A stretch of 64,000 nucleotides of DNA from Stomorhina lunata (Eukaryota; Arthropoda; Insecta; Diptera; Rhiniidae). The notes beneath the pieces were generated by a model. That model was given only the letters and a program-made list of their open reading frames with translations, was not told the origin of the DNA and made no database searches. How positions within the stretch are numbered: position 1 is the first letter of the stretch; the number at the start of each line of letters is the position of its first letter. The stretch covers positions 20,910,111-20,974,110 of the forward strand of contig OW121744.1 of the NCBI GenBank assembly GCA_933228675.1. The letters are read 5' to 3'. The position numbers and the translations under genes were made by a program. This document shows positions 27,776-40,680 of the stretch, one piece after another.

Positions 27776-28081
27776 TTCTTTTTTAATAATATTTACATCT
27801 CGACTATTTTGTTATTTTTTGATAAAAACAATTTTTAATACAAACATTTTTGATAAAAATTTTCTATTGAAAAATTTTTGATAAAAAAATTTTCTATCGA
27901 AAAATTTTTGATAAAAAAATTTTCTATAGAAAAATTTTTGATAAAAAAAATATTCTATAGAAAAATATTTGGTGAAAAAATTCTATAGAAAAATTTTTGA
28001 AAAAAAATTTTCTATAGAAAAATTTTGATAAAAAATTTTTTTGTCAAAATTTATGACAAAATTTTCTTTCAAAAAGAAAAA

Positions 28082-28140
28082 GTATTCGCTGATCCTTATC
28101 TATTACATTTATTGAATAATGTAAGAGACAATTTATTTAT
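28082..28140 (+). other. Hairpin island, copy 2
   Basis: GTATTCGCTGATCCTTATC, then TTACATT and AATGTAA arms, then GAGACAATTTATT. Compared with the other copies it has lost a few bases after ATTCGC. It lies in the first half of the 651-bp duplication. Confidence 0.7.
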
Positions 28141-28729
28141 AATGTTCTATGGAAAAATTTTTGATAAAATAATTTTCTATAGAAAAATTTTTGATAAAAA
28201 AATTTTCTATAAAAAAATTTTCTATAGAAAAATTGTTTATAAAAAATTATTTTAAAGAAAAAGATTTTCTACCGAAAAATTTGTGAGAAAAAAATTTTCT
28301 GTAGAAAAATTATTAATAAAAAAATTTTCTACAAAAAACTTCTGATCAAAAAAAAATTTCTATAAAAAAAATTTTTTCTATAGAACATTTCTTTTATCAA
28401 AATTAAACAAAAACTTTTTATCTATAAAAAAATTTTTGATAAAAAAATTTTCTATCGAAAAATTTTTGATAAAAATATTTTCTATCGAAAAATTTTTGAG
28501 AAAAAAATTTATATAGAAAAATTTTTGATAAAAAAATTTTCTATCGAAAAATTTTTGATAAATAAATTTTCTATAGAAAAATTTTTGATAAAAAAAATAT
28601 TCTATAGAAAAATATTTTGGTGAAAAAATTCTATAGAAAAATTTTTGAAAAAAAATTTTCTATAGAAAAATTTTGATAAAAAATTTTTTTGTCAAAATTC
28701 ATGACAAAATTTTCTTTCAAAAATAAAAA

Positions 28730-28790
28730 GTATTCGCATTTGATCCTTATCTATTACATTTATTGAATAATGTAAGAGACAATTTATTTA
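28730..28790 (+). other. Hairpin island, copy 3
   Basis: GTATTCGCATTTGATCCTTA, then the same weakened stem as copy 2 (TTACATT/AATGTAA). It retains the ATTTGATCC bases that copy 2 lost, so the deletion in copy 2 followed the 651-bp duplication. Confidence 0.7.
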
Positions 28791-31160
28791 TAATGTTCTA
28801 TGGAAAAATTTTTGATAAAATAATTTTCTATAGAAAAAATTTTTGATAAAAAAATTTTCTATAAAAAAATTTTCTATAGAAAAATTGTTTATAAAAAAAT
28901 ATTTTAAAGAAAAAGATTTTCTACCGAAAAATTTGTGAAAAAAAAATTTTCTGTAGAAAAATTATTAATAAAAAAATTTTCTCTAGAAAACTTCTGATCA
29001 AAAAAAAATTTCTATAAAAAAATTTTTTTCTATAGAACATTTCTTTTATCAAAATTAAACAAAAACTTTTTATCAATAAAAAAATTTTTGATAAAAAAAT
29101 TTTTGATAAAAAAAATTTTCTATAAAAAAATTTTTGAAAAAAAAATTTTCTATAAAAAAATTTTTGACAAAAAAAAAAATTTTTTATCAAAAATTTTTGA
29201 TATAAAAATTTTCTATAGAAAAATGTTTGATATAAAAATTTTCTATAGAAAAGTTCTTAATAATAACGTTTCTATAGAAAAGTTTTAATAAAAATTTTTT
29301 ACAGAAGAGGTTTTGATAAAAAAATTTTCTATAGAAAAATTTTTGATAAAAAAATGTTCAATAGAAAAACATTTAATAAAAACAAAAATTTCTAAAAAAA
29401 AATTTATATAAAAATTTTTTTTCATTAAAATTTTGGATAAAAAATTTTCGATACAAAAATTTCAATAGAAAATTAATGATAAAAAAAATTCTTTAGAAAA
29501 AATTTTTTATAAAAAAAAATTTCTAAAAAAATTTTTTATAGAAAAAATTTTCTATGAAAAAACTTTGATAAAAAATTTTTTATAGAAATATTTTTGATAA
29601 AAAAATTTTCTAAAGAAATATTTTTTATAAAAAAATTTTTTATAGAAAAGTTTTTGATAAAAAAGTTTATGATCATTTTTTTATTCGATAAAAGAATTTC
29701 TATAGACAAAGTTTTGATAAAAAATTTTCTACAGATAAATTTTTGATAAAAAAATATTCTATAGAAAAATTTTTGATAACAAAATTTTCTATGGCAAAAA
29801 TTTTCAATAAACAAATTTTTGAAAGAAAAATGTTTGATAAAAAAATTTTTGATAAAAAATTTTCGAGGAAAAATTTTTGATAAAAAATTTTCGACGAAAA
29901 ATTTTTGATAAAAAATTTTCTATGGCAAAATTTTTGATAAAAAAGTTTTCTATAGAAAACTTTTTGATAAAAAATTGTCTATAGAAAAATTGTTGATAAA
30001 CAATTTTTCTAAAGAAAAATATATGATAATTATTTCAACAAAAACTTTTCTAAAAAAAATTTTCAATAAATGAGTTTCTATAGGAAAATAAATCATAAAA
30101 AAAGTTTCTTTAGAACCAATTTTTGATAAAAAAATTTTATATAGAAAAATTTTTGATAAAAAAATTTTTTATAAAACAAATTTTTTAATAAAAAATTTCT
30201 ATGGAAAATTTCTAATTTCTATAGAAAAAGTTCTGATAAAAAAATGTCTGTAAAAAAATTTTGATAAAATAATTTTCTATAGAAAAATTTTTGATAAAAT
30301 ACTTTTCTATAGAAAAATTTTTGATAAAAAAAGTTTCGTTACAAAAAATTTTGGATAAAAAAAATGTCTACAGAAAAATTTTCGATAAAAATTTTTTTAA
30401 AATATTTTCTATGGAGAAAATATTTGATAAGCAAATGTTCTACAGAAAAAAATTTCTAGCAAAAAAAAGTTTTCTAAGAGAAAAATTTTTTATGGAAAAA
30501 TTTTTGATAAAAACATTTTTTATATAAAATTTTTGATAAAAAATTTTCTGTGGAAAAATTTTCTATAGAAAAATTTTTGATAAAAAATTTTTGATAGAAA
30601 AATTTTTGAAAATTTTTATAGAAAAATTTTTGATGAGAAAATTTTCTTTAGAAAAATTTTAATAAAAAAATTTTTCTATAGAAAAATTTTTGATACAAAA
30701 TTTTCTATAGAAAAGTTTTTGATAAAAAAATTTTCTATTTTCTTTAGAAAAATTTTTGATAAAAAAAATTTTCTTTAGAAAAAATTTTAATAAAAAATTT
30801 TCTATAGAAACATTTTTCATAGAAAATTAAAAAAAAAAAAAAAATTTTATATAAAAAAAAATTTTGATAAAAAAATTGTCTATGGAAAAATTTTTGATTT
30901 AAAAATTTGCAAAAGAAGAATTTTTGATAAAAAATTTTTGAAAGAAAAATTTCTTTAAAAAAATGTTCTATAGAAAACTTTTTGATAAAAATAAAAAAAA
31001 TTTCTATGAAAAATTTTTGGAAAAAAAATTTCTATGAAAAATTTTTGAAAAAAAAATTTCTATGAAAAATTTTTGAAAAAAAAATTTCTATAAAAAATTT
31101 TTGAAAAAAAAAATTTCTATGAAAAATTTTTTATAGGAAATTTCGGGAAAATTTTTATAG

Positions 31161-32935
31161 GAATTTTTGAAGAATTTTTTTGCACTTTTTTTTTGTTATT
31201 AAATTTGCGGATTTTTTTAATTTTTCTTCTTCTTCTTGGTTGAAAGTCAAAAATTTCGATAACTTTTAGCAACTGACATGTGTTGCCATAAACAACACAA
31301 CTTTTTTCACTAGTTGTGTTGCCAGTAGAAAAAGCAACTAAAGTTCGGTTGCAGTACACAATGGAGTCATTAACGTCAATTCAATATAAAATAAAATCCC
31401 TTTTGCCAACAAAAAGCCTAAGTGATTCGGAAGCGAGTATGATTTAGAAATTATATTCTAGAAAACCATATATTTGATATGAAAAACTTTAAAGCCTTTT
31501 AATCGATTTAAGGTTAAGAGTTGCCAAAATTCTTTTTTTTTTAATTTTAGTGCCTTATAATTGTCTATTTCTGTTTTTAAATAAAATTTTCCTCTTAATT
31601 TCGACTTTAATTTGAAAATAACCATTTCTTTTGTTACTTGTAATTAATAAAGAAAAATTAAATTTTCCTTTCTTCATTCCATTATTCTCCTCAAAGCGAA
31701 AGATGAGCATTCCTGCACTCTGAGGCAACCAATTCTTTCTTTCCTTTGGCAATTTTCATTTGTTGTAGAATTACAAAAACAAAAAAAAAGTAAAAGCAAA
31801 AGCGCTGGAAAAGAGTTAAAGAACAAACAAAATGGAAACCCCACGTTTTTACAGAAAAAACTGTAAGTTTTAAAAATGAATGCGAAGAAGAAGAATACGC
31901 TGTTGTAAGCTCATAAAAGCGCACAATTTTAATTGCATTGCAATTCAAGGTGGCAGCAAATGCTGCTGATGCTTTTGCTGCTCCAGCTGCTATTGCAGGG
32001 GATTTTGTATTGTACTTTATTCTTTGAAAGCAATATCTGTATGATGGTATTTATTTCAAATGCATGGAACATGCCACGGCGTTTTAACAAAGTTTTATGA
32101 AAAAAGTAGCATTTGAATGTGGGGAGATATATAAATGAACAGAAAATCGCTAGAGCAAATAAACAATCAAAAATTCTTAGGATAAATAGAAATATTTGTT
32201 AGAAAGCTAAAATATTTGAAAGAAATAAATGTATGATTGGTAAAAAAAACCAATCAGAATATCTAGACAAATGCTTAAAGTAAGACAATTTATATAACCA
32301 AAAATGACACCTGATATTAATAAAAAATTTTAACACTTACTCTACCATAAGCCTTTTTCAAAATTAAACTTTATTAACAAAATCCTTAATTTTTCACACA
32401 TTTATAAACTCATTTTCAGTTAAAGGCATTAACGTCAAATGAATGAAAATCTTCGAATGAATATAATGTATTCAAATGCATATACAAATGATGATTATTT
32501 CATTCCATTACTTAAATTACCGTCTGCTTTATTCACACATACACTGAAAAAAAAGCGAACAAAGAAAAATAACAGAAATGGATATCAAAAAATGTCCGTC
32601 CATCCACCTATTCATTCATATATTCTCTGCTACTCAGTTTTCAAATGTAAAAAAGATAAAAACTCAAAGAATATTTTTTCATATAAAAAAAAATTTAATA
32701 AAGGAAAAATGAAAAATCTACCAACAGTATTGAAATAACAGGGCATTTAGTCGAACTTAAGTTTTTCATTATATTCGCGTTTTTGGAACTTAATAAACCC
32801 AGTAAGTCAAAATTTAGGCTACTTCTCCAATATCGGTAAAGAAATGTGTTTTAAACAATAAATTAATATACTAGTTCTTTATTAAATAATTTCCGCTTTT
32901 AAAGATATTGACATATATTTCTTAAAAATTTTATG
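31161..32935. other. AT-rich unique island
   Basis: A small inverted repeat (CAACACAAC and GTTGTGTTG, about 31292-31324) sits in a locally GC-richer stretch. GCTGCT-type codons (about 31955-31995) give a short Ala-rich frame with no start or splice support. Frames at minus 31555-31752, minus 31691-31948 and plus 32439-32738 lack domains or coding bias. No gene is supported. Confidence 0.4.
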
Positions 32936-35625
32936 ACGTCAAAAACTGTCTACAAAAAATTTCACATTATTATAAATTTTCTATAGAAAATTTCCCGAAA
33001 AAATTTCATATCAAAAATTTTTAAAGAAAAATTTTGACATCAAAAATTTTCTGAAAAATTTCTATAGAAAAATTTTGGACATCAAAAATTCACTAAAAAA
33101 TTTTCTATAGAAAAATTTTTGACATCAAAAATTTTCTATAGAAAAATTTTTGACATCAAAAATTTTCTTAAGAAAAATGTTTGACATCAAAAATTTTCTA
33201 AAGAAAAATTTTTGACATCAAAAGATTTCTACAGAAAAATGTTTGACATCAAAAATTTTCTATAGCAAAATTTTTGACAACAAAAATGTTCTATAGAATA
33301 ATTTTTGACACAAAAATTTTCAGTAGAAACATTTTTGACATCAAAAATTTTTGATGTCAAAAATTCCTCTATAGAAAATTTTTGATGTCAAAAATTCTTC
33401 TATAGAAAATCAAAAGTAGAAAAGTAGAAATCAAAAATAGAAAAATTTTTGACATCAAAAATTTTCTATAGAAAAATTTTTGAAATCAAAAATTTTCCAT
33501 AGAAAAATGTTTGACATCAATAAATATAAAAAAAATTTTGGCATCAAATATTTTCTATAGAAATGTTTTAGACATCAAAAGATTTCTATAGAAAAATTTT
33601 TAACATCAAAAATTTTCTATAGAAAAATTTTTGACATCAAAAAATTTTCTATAGAAAAATTTTTGACATCAAAAATTTTCTATAGAAAAATTTTTGACAT
33701 CAAAAATTTTCTATAGAAAAATTTTTGACATCAAAAATTTTCTATAGAAAAATTTTTGACATCAAAAATTTTCTATAGAAAAATTTTTGACATCAAAAAT
33801 TTTCTATAGAAGAATTTTTGACATCAAAAATTTTCTATAGAAAAATTTTTGACATCAAAAATTTTCTATAGAAAAATTTTTGACATCAAAAATTTTCTAT
33901 AGACAAATTTTTGACATCAAAAATTTTCTATAGAAAAATTTTTGACATCAAAAATTTTCTATAGAAAAATTTTTGACATTAAAAATTTTCTATAGAAAAA
34001 TTTTTGACATTAAAAATTTTCTATAGAAAAATTTTTGACATCAAAAATTTTTCTATAGAAAATTTTTATGTCAAAAATTTTTCTATAGAACATTTTTGTT
34101 GTCGAAAACTTTTCTATAGAAATTTTTGTGATTTTCTATAGAAAAATTTTTGACATCAAAAATTTTCTATAGAAAAATTTTTGACATCAAAAATTTTCCG
34201 AAGAAAAATGTTTGACATCAAAAATTTTCTATAGAAAAATGTTTGACATCAAAAATTTTCTATAGAATAATTTTTGACATCGAAAGTTTTCTATAGACAA
34301 ATTTTTGACATCAACAATTTTCTATAGAAAAATTTTTGACATTAAAAATTTTCTATAGAAAAATTTTTGACATCAAAAATTTTTCTATAGAAAATTTTTA
34401 TGTCAAAAATTTTTCTATAGAACATTTTTGTTGTCAAAAACTTTTCTATAGAAATTTTTGTGATTTTCTATAGAAAAATTTTTGACATCAAAAATTTTCT
34501 ATAGAAAAATTTTTGACATCAAAAATTTTCTATAGAAATATTTTTGACATCAAAAATTTTCTATAGAAAAATTTTTAACATCAAAAATTTTCTACAAAAA
34601 AATGTTTGACATCAAAAATTTTCTACAAAAAAAATGTTTGACATCAAAAATTTTCTACAAAAAAAATGTTTGACATCAAAAATTTTCTATAGAAAAATTT
34701 TTGGCATCAAAAATTTTCTATAGAAAAATTTTTGACATCAAGAATTTTCTATAGAAAAATTTTTGACATCAAAAATTTTCTATAGAAAAATTTTTGACAT
34801 CAAAAATTTTCTATAGAAAAATTTTTGACATCAAAAATTTTCTATAGAAAAATTTTTGACATCAAAAATTTTCTATAGAAAAATTTTTGACAACAAAAAT
34901 TTTCTATAGACAAATTTTTGACATCAAAAATTTTCTATAGAAAAATTTTGGACATCAAAAATTTTCTATAGAAAAATTTTTGACATCAAAGATTTTCGAC
35001 AGAAAAATTTTTGACATTATGAAAAATTTACTTAACAAAAATTTTTTATAGAAAAACTTGACATCAGAAATTTTCTACAAAAAAAATTTGTATCAATAAT
35101 TTTATCTAGAAAAGTTGTACATCAATAATTTTCTATAAAAAAAATTTACATCAAAAATTTTTTATAAAAAATGTTTACATCAAAAATTTTTGATCTAAAA
35201 TTTTTATAGAAAAATTTTATATAAAAAATTTTCAATAGTTAATTTGACATAAAAAATATGATATCAAAAATTTTCTATAAAAAAATTTGGCCATCAAAAT
35301 TTTTGTACAGGAAAGTTTGATATGATATCTAAAGAAAAATTTAACACCAAAAAATTGACATCAGAAATTTTTTAGACAAAAATTTGCATCAAAAATTTTA
35401 TTTAGAAAAAAATTGTGATCGAAAATTTCCTATAGATAATTTTGACATCGAAAATTTCCTATAGAAAATTTTGACATCAAAAATTTTCTACAGAAAATTT
35501 AACATGAAAATTTTTTTTAAAAAATTTTATGTCAAAAATTTCTATAAAAAAATTTCACATCAAAAATTTCTATAAAAACTAATGTTTGAAAACAAATTTC
35601 TTAAGAAAAATTTTACATCAAAAAA
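32936..35625. repeat. Satellite block, 31-bp TTGACATCAAA unit
   Basis: The core TTTTCTATAGAAAA alternates with TTGACATCAAA, period 31 bp, very uniform at about 33590-34030 and 34680-35000. Three patches flip to the reverse-strand linker (TTGATGTCAAA, or decayed TATGTCAAA and TTGTCGAAA): about 33350-33410, 34060-34135 and 34390-34475. The latter two are a duplicated segment with a 332-bp offset (CATTTTTGTT at 34091 and 34423). Edges are degenerate. Confidence 0.94.
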
Positions 35626-35751
35626 TGGTCTGATTTCCCCTTTTTAAGATTAATTGTTGTCTTACATTTTTCCATTAATTACACTGTGGTCGATTTTGAC
35701 AAACTTTTTTTACTGACAAAAGTGAGACCTATTGGGTAAAGATACTTAGGG

Positions 35752-36182
35752 TACGCTGAATTAAGTGGTGGTAACCTTTTTTTAGGTTAGCTCTAGTTTT
35801 CGAGATATAGCGTTATAAAAAATGGAGGAGGTTGAATATTCGCGTAACTCGAAAACAGTTTATTTTCTTTAACTAAATAAAAAAACCAAATTTCGGCAAC
35901 AAAATTATCTTTTAATCAAAGCAGTCGTTTTGGAAATACTTGTTTTGTTTGCAAAAAAAATATTTTTTTCTTTTGCAAAAAATGTATTTCAAAAATGACT
36001 GTTCGGATAAAAAACATAATTAGTGTTCCTGAAAGATAATTTTCTTGCTGATTTTCGTTTTTTTGCTTAGTTTAAAAACTTGAACAGTTTTTGAGTTACG
36101 CGAATATTTATTACGCAACCTTCTCCATTTCTTAAATAACGCTAACCTATAAAAACGGTTAGCACCATTGAATTCAGCGTAT
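35752..36182. mobile_element. Fold-back (long inverted repeat) element, ~430 bp
   Basis: The two halves are imperfect reverse complements over most of their length. The left end TACGCTGAATT pairs with AATTCAGCGTA at the right end. Inner matching blocks include GGTTAGC, AATGGAGGAGGTTG against its partner near 36115-36128, AATATTCGCGTAACTCGAAAA against its partner near 36090-36110, and AAAATTATCTTT. The centre (~35965-35990) is A/T homopolymer. No coding frame is present. It fits a MITE or fold-back element; the family is unknown. Confidence 0.7.
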
Positions 36183-37035
36183 TTGAATTATTATTACGCA
36201 CTAGGTAACAAGACGGTGTTATTTATAATGAAAGCATCCTATTCCATGACCGTCATAGCAGATATCCCTTAACTTTCGAACTACTGGGTCACATACATAT
36301 CTTTTTAGCACATTAAAAAGTCTGAGTGTGTGTGTGTGTGTCTAGCGAAAATGCGAAAAAATTATAAATCATAGCTTAATTTTCCTGTTTCCGTTTGTTT
36401 AATGCCTTTTTAAATGAAATGAATGAAATATTTTACTCCTGAAAATGGTGCTTTATCGTCTCCTTTTCGTCTTTTAACAATCACAGACACCAGCAAAAAA
36501 TTATTAAAATAATAATGAATATTTGAAAAAAGACTCTAATGAGAGAATACGGACATATTAAAGAGGAATATGAGTAACGAGGACAATGCAGGAACACAGA
36601 GCAATATTCTGAGGCTTGTACAAATTTTTAAACGTTAAGACCGCGGAAAACCATACAATAGCATATGACTGTCTGTCTGTCTGTCTGTCTGACTGCTTGG
36701 AAAAGACTAAATATTTTAAATGGGTATGTGACAAAGAGGTTTGACACTTTTGCATTCAATGGAAGAATACAGTAGAGTCTAATGTTGTCATATGTAGTCA
36801 AGATATAGACTAGCTAATCTTTTTATTTACTTATCTAATATTTGAAAGGTAGATTATCAAAAATATAGATATATAGGATAAAAGAACATTTTTAAGGCTA
36901 TCTTTAAAGAATGTCTAAAAAATTGATAATATTGAACAATGAACAGTGGGATGGTGGAATAATTTAATGGAAATAGGTCCGCAACTTCTAAGCCGAAGGA
37001 TCAATTTTAAAATGGTTGCAGCAGTGCTGGATAAC
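36183..37035. other. AT-rich unique island with two microsatellites
   Basis: A (GT)n tract lies at about 36325-36341, and a short (GTCT)n at 36668-36693 not flanked by mini-me sequence. No gene is supported; the minus frame 36558-36755 simply reads through the GTCT tract. Confidence 0.45.
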
Positions 37036-39520
37036 TTATGTTTTTAACATCGAAAATTTTCTTTAGAAAATTTTAACATCGAAAATTTTCTTTAGAAAAT
37101 TTTAACATCGAAAATTTTCTTTAGAAAATTTTAACATCGAAAATTTTCTTTAGAAAATTTTAACATCGAAAATTTTCTTTAGAAAATTTTAACATTGAAA
37201 ATTTTCTTTAGAAAATTTTAACATCGAAAATTTTCTTTAGAAAATTTTAACATCGAAAATTTTCTTTAGAAAATTTTAACATCGAAAATTTTCTTTAGAA
37301 AATTTTAATAACGAAAATTTTCTATAGAAAATTTTAACATCGAAAATTTTCTATAGAAAATTTTAACATCGAAAATTTTCTATAGAAAATTTTAACATCG
37401 AAAATTTTCTATAGAAAATTTTAACATCGAAAATTTTCTATAGAAAATTTTAACATCGAAAATTTTCTATAGAAAATTTTAACATCGAAAATTTTCTATA
37501 GAAAATTTTAACATCGAAAATTTTCTATAGAAAATTTTAACATCGAAAATTTTCTATAGAAAATTTTAACATCGAAAATTTTCTTTAGAAAATTTTAACA
37601 TCGAAAATTTTCTTTAGAAAATTTTAACATCGAAAATTTTCTTTAGAAAATTTTAACATCGAAAATTTTCTTTAGAAAATTTTAACATCGAAAATTTTCT
37701 TTAGAAAATTTTAACATCGAAAATTTTCTTTAGAAAATTTTAACATCGAAAATTTTCTATAGAAAATTTTGCATCGAAAATTTTCTATAGAAAATTTAAA
37801 CATCGAAAATTTTCTATAGAAAATTTTAACATCGAAAATTTTCTATAGAAAATTTTAACATCGAAAATTTTCTATAGAAAATTATAACATCGAAAATTTT
37901 CCATAGAAAATTTTAACATCGAGAATTTTCTATAGAAAATTTTAACATCGAAAATTTTCTATAGAAAATTTTAACATCGAAAATTTTCTATAGAAAATTT
38001 TAACATCGAAAATTTTCTATAGAAAATTTTAACATCGAAAATTTTCTATAGAAAATTTTAACATCGAAAATTTTCTATAGAAAATTTTAACATCGAAAAT
38101 TTTCTATAGAAAATTTTAACATCGAAAATTTTCTATAGAAAATTTTAACATCGAAAATTTTCTATAGAAAATTTTAACATCGAAAATTTTCTATAGAAAA
38201 TTTTAACATCGAAAATTTTCTATAGAAAATTTTAACATCGAAAATTTTCTATAGAAAATTTTAACATCGAAAATTTTCTATAGAAAATTTTAACATCGAA
38301 AATTTTCTATAGAAAATTTTAACATCGAAAATTTTCTATAGAAAATTTTAACATCGAAAATTTTCTATAGAAAATTTTAACATCGAAAATTTTCTATAGA
38401 AAATTTTGCATCGAAAATTTTCTATAGAAAATTTAAACATTGAAAATTTTCTATAGAAAATTTTAACATCGAAAATTTTCTATAGAAAATTTTAACATCG
38501 AAAATTTTCTATAGAAAATTTTAACATCGAAAATTTTCTATAGAAAATTTTAACATCGAAAATTTTCTATAGAAAATTTTAACATCGAAAATTTTCTATA
38601 GAAAATTTTAACATCGAAAATTTTTCATAGAAAATTTTAATATCGAAAGTTTTTTATAGAAAATTTTAATATCGATAATTTTCTATAGAAAATTTTAACA
38701 TCGAAAATTTTCTAAAGGAAATTTAACATCGAAAATAAAAAAAAAATTAACATCGAAAATAAAAAAAATTAACATCGAAAATTAAGAAAAAAAATTAACA
38801 TCGAAAACTTCTTAGAAAAAATATTAACATCGAAAATTTTTTATAGAAAATATTAACATCGAAAATTTTCTTTAGAAAATTTTAACATCGAAAATTTTCT
38901 TTAGAAAATTTTAACATCGAAAATTTTCTATAGAAAATTTTAACATCGAAAATTTTCTATAGAAAATTTTAACATCGAAAATTTTCTATAGAAAATTTTA
39001 ACATCGAAAATTTTCTATAGAAAATTTTAACATCGAAAATTTTCTAAAGGAAATTTAACATCGAAAATAAAAAAAAAATTAACATCGAAAATAAAAAAAA
39101 TTAACATCGAAAATTAAGAAAAAAAATTAACATCGAAAATTTCTTAGAAAAAATATTAACATCGAAAATTTTTTATAGAAAATTTATCGAAAATTTTCTA
39201 TAGAAAATTTTAACATCGAAAATTTTCTATAGAAAATTTTAACATCGAAAATTTTCTATAGAAAATTTTACATCGAAAATTTTCTATAGAAAATTTTTAC
39301 ATCGAAAATTTTCTATAGAAAATTTTAACATCGAAAAATTTCTAAAGAAAATTTAACATCGAAAATTTTCTAAAAAAAACTTTTACATCGAAAATTTTCT
39401 GTGGAAAATTTTAACATAAAAAGTTTTCTATAGGAAATTTTAGCATCGAAAATTTTCTATAGAAAATTTTAACATAGAACATTTTTTATGGAAAATTATA
39501 ACATTAAAAATTTTCTAAAT
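37036..39520. repeat. Satellite block, 29-bp AACATCG unit
   Basis: The core TTTTCTATAGAAAA (or CTTTAG) alternates with AACATCG, period 29 bp; it is among the most homogeneous blocks of the window. Variants come in runs: CTTTAG cores at 37040-37310, CTATAG at 37320-37570, CTTTAG again at 37580-37740, then CTATAG. A linked pair of changes (TTTTGCATCG followed by TTTAAACAT) recurs at 37771 and 38408, 22 units apart. A decayed segment with A-homopolymers recurs at 38711 and 39043, a 332-bp offset. Confidence 0.96.
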
Positions 39521-40680
39521 ATTATTGCTAATGTTTGACGATTGTTTGATAATGGTTTCTCATTAACTGGCGATTGTTAGACAACTGTTTGAAGATTATT
39601 TGAAGATACTTGACGATCTTTTATGACTGTTTGACAATTGTTTGATGATTGCTTGATTATTGTTTGAAAATGTTTAAGAATTTGACAAAGTTTTCTATAG
39701 AAATGCAAAGTTTTTCTATAGGCAATGTTTTTCTATAGAAAACTGGATGAAAATCAAACTTTTTTATAGAAAACTGGACGAAAGTCAAAATTTTCAATAT
39801 AAAACTGGTCGAAAGGCAAAGTTTTCTATAGAAAACTGGGCTAAATGCAAAGTTTTCTATAGAAAACTGGGCAAAAGGCAAAGTTTTCTATAGAAAACTG
39901 GACGAAAACTGTTCTATAGAAGCTTAACGAAAGAAAAAGTTTTCTATAGAAAACTAGGAGGAAGGCGAAATTTTCTATAGAAAACTTGACGAAAGGAAAA
40001 ATTTTATATAGAAAACTAGACGAATGGCAAAGTTTGCTATACAAACTGTTTTATGATTATTTGACAATTCTTTGATAATTGTTTGAAAATTGTTTATGTT
40101 TGTTTCATAATTGCTTTGACTGTTGTTTGATGATTGTGTGAAGATTTTGACAATTTTTTACGACTGCTTTATGATTGTTTGACTCTTGTTTGATGGTTGT
40201 TTGACGATTGTTTGATGATTGATTGGCGATTAACTGCCAACTGTTTAATTATTTGTAATGATTATTTAAAAATTGTTTGACGATTAACAACCGATTGTTG
40301 GATAATTGTTTGACGATTGTTTGAAGATTATTTGAAGACTTTTGAGTAGTTTTTGACGACTATTTGCCATTTATTTAACGAGTTTTTTTTATTGATTTTT
40401 TTGTTCATTGATTTTTGGTTCATTGATTTTTTAATGGTTGTTTTACTGGCGTTTGACGACTGCTGACGTTTGTTTGGTGGCTGTTTGATGATTGTTTGAT
40501 GGTTGTTGGATGATTGATTGACTGAAAACTATTTAATTATTTTTAACTATTATTTAATAATTGTTTGACTATTGTTAGTTGATTGTTTGAAGATTTTTTA
40601 TAAGTGTTTGATGATTGTCTGACGAATTTTATTGTTTGACCACAGTATGTAGATTATTTGGCAATTTTCAAGATCTAGTT
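39521..40680. repeat. Degenerate TTGTTTGANGATTG repeat with embedded core units
   Basis: Short, irregular units around GATTGTTTGA (variants TTTGACGATTG, TTTGATGATTG, TTTGACAATTG) fill 39520-39660 and 40050-40680. Embedded between (39690-40045) are ~31-bp units of the satellite core joined by ACTGGNCGAAAGGCAAA, a linker used nowhere else in the window. The non-core repeat is distinct from every other block. Confidence 0.8.

Larger units (their letters stand above)
27885..29090 (+). repeat. Tandem higher-order duplication, 651-bp offset
   Basis: About 27885-28440 and 28535-29090 carry the same ordered series of variant units, the same hairpin island and the same odd stretch CTTTTATCAAAATTAAAC. 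The offset is 651 bp measured at AATGTTCTA (28141 and 28792). Only scattered differences are visible, so the duplication is recent relative to unit divergence. Confidence 0.85.
27411..31160 (+). repeat. Satellite block, 30-bp TTGATAAAAAA unit, with islands
   Basis: The unit is the same as at 22641-25330, in the same direction. A short start (27411-27490) is interrupted by a non-satellite island (~27490-27820), then the array resumes to ~31160. A higher-order duplication lies within 27885-29090. The right end (about 31010-31130) has a short-period variant in which GAAAAATTTTTG and AAAAAAATTTCTAT alternate. The interrupting island has a minus-strand open frame (27539-27763) with non-repetitive, comparatively GC-rich content. 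No AGGCAGCC module is found at the left edge. Confidence 0.9.

Noticed and set aside
31555..31948. Two overlapping minus-strand frames of 65 and 85 codons.
   Set aside because: Composition follows local base content and neither has a domain, splice sites or a plausible promoter.
31955..32030. Ala-rich short frame from GCT-type codons.
   Set aside because: Only about 35 codons, bounded by stops, and explained by a degenerate trinucleotide repeat.
32439..32738. Plus-strand frame of 99 codons starting with ATG.
   Set aside because: It is Lys/Asn-rich with no domain, no coding bias and no gene context. AT-rich DNA of this length is expected to yield some such frames.
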